Shown here piece after piece: positions 57,290-64,000 of a DNA stretch of 64,000 bases. The stretch lies in the NCBI RefSeq assembly GCF_004295485.1, contig NZ_CP036164.1, positions 3,410,001 through 3,474,000 on the forward strand, given 5' to 3'. The stretch comes from Janibacter limosus (GTDB lineage: Bacteria; Actinomycetota; Actinomycetes; Actinomycetales; Dermatophilaceae). Numbering within the stretch: the first letter of the stretch is position 1; the number at the start of each line of letters is the position of its first letter. Both the position numbers and the translations under genes were made by a program. The notes under the pieces were generated by a model. The model was given only the letters and a program-made list of their open reading frames with translations, was not told where the DNA came from and made no database searches.

Positions 57290-58032
57290 CAGCCGAACAC
57301 CTCTCCCGGCCAGCTGCCCGGCCCCATCATCGGCAGGCCCATGCGCGCGAGGCAGGCCCAGACCGTGAGCTGGTTGGCCGTGAGCACCGGCTTGCCGAGG
57401 TCGCGCTCGAGCGGGTCGATGATGTCGTAGGTCGGCAGGTTGGTGCAGGAGACGAAGAGCGCCTCGCTCGCGGGATCGTCTGCGGCACAGACGAGCTCGG
57501 CCACGGTGCGGTAATTGACTCGCCAGATGCCGCCCCCGAGACCCAGGTGCTGCGCGGTGACGACCTCGACGTCGAGCTCACCGAGGAACTCCACGAGCCG
57601 GTCGGTCAGCGGCCGGTCGTAGGGCGTGATCACCGAGATCCGGCGCAACCCCAGCGACGTGACGGCCTCCGCCAGCGCACCCGACGACGTGACCGCATCT
57701 GGTGCGCCTGCCGCCCGCATCGCATCACCGAGCGCCACCTCGCCGTCGCGGCCGTGGATGAAGCTGCCCGAGCTGCACAGGTAGGCCACGACCTCGGGGT
57801 CCACACCGAGCAGCTCGCGGGTCGCGGCCTGCAGCGCGCCGATGTCGGAGACCCGCTGCGCCATCTCGAGGCTGACCGGCACCGGCTCGAAGGGGGTGCG
57901 CGCCAGGTGGAAGCTGACCTCCAGCGGGGCCCAGCGCCACAGCTCTCGCTCCAGCGCCAGGTCGAAGGGGGCGATGACCCCGATGCCGCGTTGGGCCAGC
58001 GGCCCGTCGAACTCGACGCCGGTGAGCTCCAC
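57289..58032 (-). CDS. Maleate cis-trans isomerase/Asp-Glu racemase superfamily protein B
   Basis: 247 residues, paralogous to protein A. IGVIAPFDLALERELWRWAP at the N-terminus; first site VAYLCSSGSFIHGRDG with Cys; second site ALFVSCTNLPTYDIIDPLE with the full C-T-N motif, so both Cys are present, as in active maleate isomerases and racemases. GTG 58032 (VELTGVEF) is chosen, with AAGGGTGG upstream; a longer TTG start would cover the operator. First gene of the minus-strand operon B-A-gntR. Confidence 0.83.
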   Translation of the reverse strand: MELTGVEFDGPLAQRGIGVIAPFDLALERELWRWAPLEVSFHLARTPFEPVPVSLEMAQRVSDIGALQAATRELLGVDPEVVAYLCSSGSFIHGRDGEVALGDAMRAAGAPDAVTSSGALAEAVTSLGLRRISVITPYDRPLTDRLVEFLGELDVEVVTAQHLGLGGGIWRVNYRTVAELVCAADDPASEALFVSCTNLPTYDIIDPLERDLGKPVLTANQLTVWACLARMGLPMMGPGSWPGEVFG

Positions 58033-58061
58033 GCGCGGACCACCCTTCGCATCGGATTGCC

Positions 58062-58096
58062 AGATTGTTGACAATCTAGGAACCCGCTCCTACGTT
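58062..58096 (+). promoter_or_regulatory. Promoter with overlapping GntR operator (hydroxyacid dehydrogenase-amidase operon)
   Basis: -35 TTGACA (58068-58073), 17 bp, -10 TACGTT (58091-58096), then 6 nt to ATG 58103: a near-ideal promoter for a leaderless mRNA. AGATTGTTGACAATCT (58062-58077) is a palindrome covering the -35, and GTTGTCAACA (58094-58103) is a second, weaker site over the -10 and start. Confidence 0.8.
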
Positions 58097-58102
58097 GTCA
58101 AC

Positions 58103-59092
58103 ATGCCCAGGCAGTCCGTGGTCGTGGTGCTCCACGACGGAGATCTCCCGAGCGAGCAGGCGATGGCGCCGGTCCTCGAGCGGGCGCACGAGGTGCGCTA
58201 CGCGACAGCAGCCGAGCTGCCCGAGGCGATCGTCGGCGCCGATGTGCTCTTCGCCTACGACTTCTTCTCCACCGCGATCCCTGACGCGTGGCCTGCGGCA
58301 GACTCCCTCGAGTGGCTCCACGTGGCCTCCACGGGTGTCGACGCGATCCTCTCCCCGGAGGTGCGCGAGAGCGATGTCGTCCTCACCAACTCGCGTGGCG
58401 TCTTCGACGAGGCGATCGCGGAGTACGTCCTCGGGCAGGTCGTGAGCATCGCCAAGGGGCTGCCGCGCTCGTGGGAGCTGCAGCAAGCCCACCGCTGGGT
58501 GCACCGCGAGTCCGAGCGGGTCGCCGGCTCGCGCGTGCTCGTCGTCGGTACCGGTCAGATCGGTCGCGCGATCGCCCGACTCCTGCGCGCCGTCGGCATG
58601 GAGGTCTCCGCCTCCGGTCGCCGCGCCCGCACCGGCGACCCGGACTTCGGCACGGTGACCGCCCAGGGGGACCTGCACCACGCGCTCGCCGGAGCCGACT
58701 GGGTCGTCTGCATCGCCCCGCTGACGGACGCCACACGAGGGATGTTCGACGCCGCAGCCTTCCGCGCCATGCCCGATCACGCCCGCTTCATCAACGTGGG
58801 CCGGGGCGAGTCTGTCGTCACCGACGACCTGGTGACCGCGCTGCAGGAGGGTGCCATCGCCGGCGCTGCCCTCGACGTGCTCGACACCGAGCCGCTGCCG
58901 ACCGACCACCCCCTGTGGGACCTGCCCGATGTCGTCATCACCCCGCACAGCTCGGGGGACTTCGTGGGGTGGCGCGAGGAGCTCGTGCGGCTCTTCGCCG
59001 ACAACTTCACCCGGTGGGTCGACGAGGAGCCGTTGCGCCACGTCGTCGACACCTCACTGGGATATGTACCGACCGACGGGAGCCCTGCATGA
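58103..59092 (+). CDS. D-2-hydroxyacid dehydrogenase
   Basis: 329 residues, NAD(P)-dependent. Rossmann motif VLVVGTGQIGRAIARLLRAVG near residue 152; catalytic Arg in FINVGRGESV near residue 235, Glu in VLDTEPLPTDHPLWDLPDVVITPHSS near residue 262 and the His in that segment. It interconverts a 2-hydroxy and a 2-keto acid (glyoxylate/hydroxypyruvate reductase-like). Probably translated from a leaderless mRNA. It overlaps the amidase start by 4 bp. Confidence 0.9.
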   Translation: MPRQSVVVVLHDGDLPSEQAMAPVLERAHEVRYATAAELPEAIVGADVLFAYDFFSTAIPDAWPAADSLEWLHVASTGVDAILSPEVRESDVVLTNSRGVFDEAIAEYVLGQVVSIAKGLPRSWELQQAHRWVHRESERVAGSRVLVVGTGQIGRAIARLLRAVGMEVSASGRRARTGDPDFGTVTAQGDLHHALAGADWVVCIAPLTDATRGMFDAAAFRAMPDHARFINVGRGESVVTDDLVTALQEGAIAGAALDVLDTEPLPTDHPLWDLPDVVITPHSSGDFVGWREELVRLFADNFTRWVDEEPLRHVVDTSLGYVPTDGSPA

Positions 59093-60459
59093 ACCCCACC
59101 GAGATGACCGCTGTCGAGCTCGTCGCCGCCTACGGGTCCAGCGAGCTCTCCCCGGTGGAGGCGACCGATGCGGTCGTCGATCGCATCGAGGCGGCCGACG
59201 GTGACCTCAACGCCTTCTGCCTCGTCGACCGGGAGTCGGCGCTCGTGCAGGCGCGCGCTTCGCAGGAGCGGTGGCATGCGGGTCACCCGCAGGGTCTGCT
59301 CGACGGGGTGCCCATCTCGATCAAGGACATCTTCCTCACCCAGGGATGGCCCACCCTTCGCGGCTCCAAGGCGATCAACCCGGACCAGCCGTGGGACGTC
59401 GACTCGCCCGTCGCCGCGCGGCTGCGTGCCGACGGGATGGTCTTCGTCGGCAAGACGACGACGCCCGAGCTCGCGTGGAAGGGCGTCACCGACTCGCCGC
59501 TGACCGGCATCACCCGCAACCCCGCCGACCCCTCGACGACTGCAGGAGGGTCGTCGGGGGGCGCGGCGGCAGCGGTTGCCGCGGGCATGGGGCCGGTCGC
59601 GGTGGGCACCGACGGGGGTGGCAGCGTACGCATCCCCGCGTCCTTCTGCGGGATCGTCGGGTTCAAGCCGACGCACGGCCGCATCTCGATGTTTCCCGCG
59701 AGCCCCTTCGGCCCGCTGGCGCACGCCGGCCCGATGACGCGCACGGTCGAGGACACGGCCCTGCTCATGGACATCCTCTCGATGCCCGACCCACGCGACC
59801 CGACCTCGCTCGCCCCGCCGACGCGCACCTTCCGCGGGGAGCTCGCCCGGGACCTCACCGGTCTGCACGTGGCGTACTCACGCGACCTGGGCTTCGTCGA
59901 TCTCGACGACGAGGTCGGCCGGGTCGTCGATGCGGCCGTCGCACGCGTCGCTGCGGCCGGGCTGGCCGTGGATGCGGCCGACCCGGGCTTCGGGGACCCG
60001 CTTGCGGCCTTCGAGCTGCTGTGGGCGACCGGCGCCGCGACGCTGCTGCGGGGGATGCCGGGTGCGCGGGAGACCATCGATCCGGGTCTGGGGCGGGTCT
60101 GGGACGAAGGGGAGACCAGCTCGGGAGTCGATTACCTCCAGGCGCGCGGCGTGGCGGCCCAGCTCGGCATCACGATGGGCGCCTTCCACGAGCAGCACAA
60201 CCTGCTGCTCACCCCGACCATGCCGATCGTGGCCTTCGAGGCCGGTCACGACGTGCCGCCGGGCAGCGGGATGCGCGGCTGGCCCGACTGGACCCCGTAC
60301 ACCTATCCCTTCAACATGACCCAGCAGCCGGCGATCAGCATCCCCTGTGGGACCACGGCCGCCGGACTGCCCGTCGGCCTGCAGATCGTCGGGCCGCGCC
60401 ACTCCGACGACCTCGTCCTCGCTGCCGCCCGGTGGATCGAGGGCGTGCTCGCGGGCTGA
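59089..60459 (+). CDS. Amidase signature family enzyme
   Basis: 456 residues. The Ser-cisSer-Lys triad is visible: Lys in VPISIKDIFLTQG near residue 75, Ser pair in STTAGGSSGGAAAAVAAGMGPVAVGTDGGGSVRIPA near residues 150-175. It hydrolyses an amide to acid and ammonia; substrate not predictable, but the neighbours suggest a half-amide of a dicarboxylic acid or similar. Coupled to the hydroxyacid dehydrogenase. Confidence 0.92.
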   Translation: MNPTEMTAVELVAAYGSSELSPVEATDAVVDRIEAADGDLNAFCLVDRESALVQARASQERWHAGHPQGLLDGVPISIKDIFLTQGWPTLRGSKAINPDQPWDVDSPVAARLRADGMVFVGKTTTPELAWKGVTDSPLTGITRNPADPSTTAGGSSGGAAAAVAAGMGPVAVGTDGGGSVRIPASFCGIVGFKPTHGRISMFPASPFGPLAHAGPMTRTVEDTALLMDILSMPDPRDPTSLAPPTRTFRGELARDLTGLHVAYSRDLGFVDLDDEVGRVVDAAVARVAAAGLAVDAADPGFGDPLAAFELLWATGAATLLRGMPGARETIDPGLGRVWDEGETSSGVDYLQARGVAAQLGITMGAFHEQHNLLLTPTMPIVAFEAGHDVPPGSGMRGWPDWTPYTYPFNMTQQPAISIPCGTTAAGLPVGLQIVGPRHSDDLVLAAARWIEGVLAG

Positions 60460-60490
60460 CTCGTTCCACGGGCTCGGGGGAGGATGAAGT

Positions 60491-61105
60491 GTGAGCTCGC
60501 CACCCCATGAGCATGTCCTTGTCCCCGGTACCAACACGGGGAGCGCCTCTCTGGTGCTCCTCCATGGGTCGGATGGCAACGAGTCGGACCTGCTGGGGCT
60601 TGCTCATCGACTCTCACCCACAGCCACGAAGCTCGGGGTGCGTGGGCGAGTCGTCATGTTGGGCGGTCACGCATTCTTCCGACGCCACGCAGACCGGCGG
60701 ATCGACGAGGAAGACCTCTCGGCGAGGGTTCCCGTCCTTCGTGAGTTCATCCTGGGCATGGAGCGCGACCTCGGCGCCCGACCCGTGGTGGTCGGCTTTT
60801 CCAACGGAGCGATCATGGCGGCTGCAGTGCTCATGTCGCACCCCGAGCTGATCGCGGGCGCTGTGCTCTTCCGGCCGCTCTCTCCCTTCGCCACGCCGCC
60901 GTTGGTGGACTTGGGTGGCGTGCCGGTCCTCGTCCTCGACGGTGCCCACGACGAGCGTCGAGCTGTGGGGGATGGGGCCCTGCTGGCTGGGGACCTGCGC
61001 GGCATGCATGCTGCCGTCACCCACGAGGTGTTGCCCGTCGGCCATGCCATCACCGCGCAGGACGAGTCGCGGGCCCGGGCCTGGTTCCGGACGACATTCC
61101 CCTGA
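60491..61105 (+). CDS. Carboxylesterase/phospholipase-like alpha/beta hydrolase
   Basis: 204 residues. LVLLHGSDGNESDLLGLAHRL near residue 22, nucleophile elbow VVGFSNGAIMAAAVL near residue 100 (G-F-S-N-G), Asp in VLDGAHDE and His in LPVGHAI. Resembles the YpfH/dienelactone-hydrolase-like esterases. GTG 60491 lies 31 bp after the amidase stop, so it is probably part of the same transcript. Confidence 0.87.
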   Translation: MSSPPHEHVLVPGTNTGSASLVLLHGSDGNESDLLGLAHRLSPTATKLGVRGRVVMLGGHAFFRRHADRRIDEEDLSARVPVLREFILGMERDLGARPVVVGFSNGAIMAAAVLMSHPELIAGAVLFRPLSPFATPPLVDLGGVPVLVLDGAHDERRAVGDGALLAGDLRGMHAAVTHEVLPVGHAITAQDESRARAWFRTTFP

Positions 61106-61120
61106 CCTGCCCGTGCACAA

Positions 61121-61178
61121 AGGGTCGTCCTGGTGCATTCGGTGGCAGATTCCGCCACGAAATGCACCAGGACGCCCT
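61121..61178. repeat. 58-bp imperfect palindrome between converging genes
   Basis: Outer arms CGTCCTGGTGCATT and AATGCACCAGGACG (perfect 14 bp) extended by AGGG/CCCT; inner arms GTGGC and GCCAC. Placed between the converging hydrolase and DUF3830 genes. It may be a bidirectional terminator or a dispersed palindromic element. Confidence 0.8.
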
Positions 61179-61192
61179 CTCGTGCTCGGGCC

Positions 61193-61687
61193 TCAGGCCC
61201 GGGCGAAGACCAGCCGCTCCCCGGCGAAGCCGTGCCGCCACAGGTCGTTGCACGCGGCGGCCATCTCGGGCAGCCCCTCCTCGATCGCGCCGAAGACCGA
61301 GCCGGGCACCCAGCCCAGGTCGCCGTTGATGAGCAGGTTGTTGCGGCCGTAGAAGATCGCCAGGTCCGTCGCGCCCTGCTCGGCGTGGGCGGTCGAGCCC
61401 GGGTCGTACCCGTAGGCGGGGTTGCCGATCTCCCAGGGCTCGAAGTCGAAGAGGCACACGTCGCCGGGGATAGGGGTGATCGTCGGGTTCTCCCGATGGG
61501 GGGCCGCGGTGATCCGCGGGAGCAGCGTGTAGACCTCGTTGCGCGCGTACTTCGCGTGGAAGGCGTCACCGCCCGCGGGCAGTGCGTCCCACACGGCGTC
61601 GCAGGTCAGCGGGGCCTCCTCCTCGAGCAGTCGGGCCCGGCACACCACGCCGCGCGACTCGAGGGTGATCGACATGTACCGACTCAT
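61193..61687 (-). CDS. DUF3830 protein (cyclophilin-like fold)
   Basis: 164 residues, cytoplasmic. Recognised by CRARLLEEEAPLTCDAVWDALPAGGDAFHAKYARNEVYTLLP and ENPTITPIPGDVCLFDF, plus FYGRNNLLINGDLGWVPGSVFG. DUF3830 proteins have a cyclophilin-like barrel and often lie beside racemase, hydantoinase or amidase genes; the activity is unknown. ATG 61687 has GGAGG 5 bp upstream. Confidence 0.85.
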   Translation of the reverse strand: MSRYMSITLESRGVVCRARLLEEEAPLTCDAVWDALPAGGDAFHAKYARNEVYTLLPRITAAPHRENPTITPIPGDVCLFDFEPWEIGNPAYGYDPGSTAHAEQGATDLAIFYGRNNLLINGDLGWVPGSVFGAIEEGLPEMAAACNDLWRHGFAGERLVFARA

Positions 61688-61715
61688 GTGCGCCTCCAGC
61701 ACCAACTCATCGTTC

Positions 61716-61765
61716 CGGTTGGAGGTGAACGCGCTGACGATTGATCAGCGGGTTTACCTCCAACC
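61716..61765. repeat. Palindromic intergenic repeat, copy 3
   Basis: CGGTTGGAGGT..ACCTCCAACCG, 50 bp, with an inner CGCTGA/TCAGCG pair. Related to 22199-22247 and 22274-22322; the outer stem has compensating changes (GGTTGG/CCAACC instead of GGGTGG/CCACCC). Followed by CGGCGAAGGGGG as in copy 2. Confidence 0.75.
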
Positions 61766-61776
61766 GGCGAAGGGGG

Positions 61777-63054
<1,278 letters not shown>

Positions 63055-63078
63055 CAGAACCTCCGAGTTGTTCGTCTG

Positions 63079-63090
63079 ATTGTTGACAAT
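63079..63090. promoter_or_regulatory. GntR operator between gabT and gabD
   Basis: ATTGTTGACAAT, identical to the core of the site at 58064-58075, in the 84-bp divergent region between gabT and gabD. A TTGACA lies within it (63083-63088) but no good -10 follows at 17 bp. Confidence 0.7.
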
Positions 63091-63138
63091 ACGTCTACGG
63101 TGAGGGGGACGGCAAGGACGCTGACGAAGGAGTCACCC

Positions 63139-64000
63139 ATGACCACGACGGATACGGCAGAGGTCACCCGCGAGCAGGAGCGCGAGGCCATCGCCTCGGT
63201 GCCGACGGGTCTCTTCATCGGGGGGGAGTGGCGCACCACTGCGGCGACGATGCCGGTCGTCGACCCCTCGACCGGGCAGCCTCTGTGCGAGATCGCCGAC
63301 GCCGACCCCGACGAGGCGGCCGCCGCGCTGGACGCCGCCGCTGCGGCCCAGGCGGACTGGGCCAGGACGCCGCCGCGGGAGCGCAGCGAGATCCTCATCC
63401 GGGCCCGCGACCTCATGCTCGCCGACGTCGACCGGCTCGCGCTGATCATGACCCTCGAGATGGGCAAGCCGCTGGCGGAGGCGAAGGGGGAGATCGCCTA
63501 CGCCGCCGAGTTCTTCCGCTGGTTCGCCGAGGAGGCCGTGCGCATCGACGGTGGCTTCATGACCGCCCCGGCCGGGGGCTCGCGCTTCCTCGTCGCCAAG
63601 CAGCCGGTCGGCCCATGCGTCTTCATCACCCCGTGGAACTTCCCGATGGCCATGGGCACGCGCAAGATCGGCCCGGCCATCGCCGCCGGCTGCACCTCGG
63701 TCATCAAGCCCGCCGCCGAGACCCCGCTGTCCACGCTCGCGCTCGCCGACATCCTCGTGCGCGCGGGCCTGCCCGCGGGCGTGGTCAACGTCGTGACGAC
63801 GAGCAGGAGCGACGACGTCATGGCGCCGATGATCCTCGACCCGCGCTCGCGCAAGCTCTCCTTCACCGGGTCGACGCCGGTCGGCAAGCACCTGCTGGAG
63901 CTGGCCGCCAAGACGGTCATGCGCACCTCGATGGAGCTCGGGGGCAATGCCCCCTTCATCGTCTTCGACGACGCCGACATGGACGTGGCGGTCGAGGGCG
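63139..64000 (+). CDS. gabD: Succinate-semialdehyde dehydrogenase (3' partial)
   Basis: Open frame from ATG 63139 to the window end (287 codons seen); AAGGAG at 63126-63131. NAD(P)-dependent aldehyde dehydrogenase: GLFIGGEWRTTAATMPVVDPSTGQPL, TLEMGKPLAEAKGEIAYAAEFFRWFAEEAVRIDG, PWNFPMAMGTRKIGPAIAAGC, FTGSTPVGKHLLELAAKTVMRTSMELGGNAPFIVFDDAD. The catalytic Cys lies beyond the edge. The ALEMGKPLAEAKGE and FAEEA..RI..G segments are those of GabD. Divergent from gabT and probably co-regulated with it. Confidence 0.92.
   Translation, partial: MTTTDTAEVTREQEREAIASVPTGLFIGGEWRTTAATMPVVDPSTGQPLCEIADADPDEAAAALDAAAAAQADWARTPPRERSEILIRARDLMLADVDRLALIMTLEMGKPLAEAKGEIAYAAEFFRWFAEEAVRIDGGFMTAPAGGSRFLVAKQPVGPCVFITPWNFPMAMGTRKIGPAIAAGCTSVIKPAAETPLSTLALADILVRAGLPAGVVNVVTTSRSDDVMAPMILDPRSRKLSFTGSTPVGKHLLELAAKTVMRTSMELGGNAPFIVFDDADMDVAVEG

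Overview
The window is high-GC, gene-dense DNA with GTG/ATG starts, GTGA and ATGA gene overlaps and strong GAG/GTC/CTG codon preference. It looks like a chromosomal segment of an actinomycete. A mycoredoxin-like glutaredoxin, a TmsA/TmsB-type pair for 10-methyl-branched fatty acids, RecBCD, NlpC/P60 wall hydrolases under a cyclic-di-AMP riboswitch and Micrococcales-like gene content make Intrasporangiaceae (Janibacter-like) my best guess. That assignment is inference. No rRNA, tRNA or CRISPR array was seen.

Layout. 1-7 kb: end of an MFS pump, small enzymes, a disulfide oxidoreductase, an ankyrin protein, a winged-helix protein and a methyltransferase. 7-12.3 kb: two paralogous secreted NlpC/P60 peptidases with matching promoters and terminators (only one with a clear c-di-AMP riboswitch), flanking a SHOCT protein, a LuxR/histidine-kinase two-component system and a membrane protein. 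12.3-28.5 kb: small alarmone synthetase, GNAT-Nudix fusion, alcohol dehydrogenase, secreted nuclease, glutaminase-STAS, hydrolases, tmsAB, a GTPase/mycoredoxin/SprT operon, LLM oxidoreductase, a hairpin-rich non-coding stretch, secreted zincin, esterase and ASCH protein. 28.5-38.6 kb: recC-recB-recD on the minus strand, then a Phd/VapC toxin-antitoxin pair and an acetyltransferase.

38.7-47.8 kb is an acquired-looking heavy-metal island: cmtR-cadD, arsR-czcD, and a divergent operon cmtR-[IS110]-cadA-dsbA-VKOR-(small ORF)-tlpA-ccdA. An IS110-family element sits exactly at the cmtR/cadA junction and appears to have replaced the ATG start of the ATPase by a GTG. The island joins metal efflux to a complete extracytoplasmic thiol oxidation/reduction set. 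It almost lacks the heptamer CGAAGGG/CCCTTCG, which is strongly over-represented in the rest of the window.

47.9-64 kb: a solute-binding-like protein, threonine dehydratase, a broken second toxin-antitoxin locus, DUF305/DUF3105 proteins, hydrolase, small proteins, LysR with a divergent Leu-type dehydrogenase, and a catabolic gene set (GntR, two maleate-isomerase/Asp-Glu-racemase-like proteins, D-2-hydroxyacid dehydrogenase, amidase, hydrolase, DUF3830, GABA transaminase, succinate-semialdehyde dehydrogenase). Two divergent control regions in this last set carry the same operator, ATTGTTGACAAT, which suggests one GntR regulon. Several intergenic palindromic or tandem repeat families lie mostly between converging genes.
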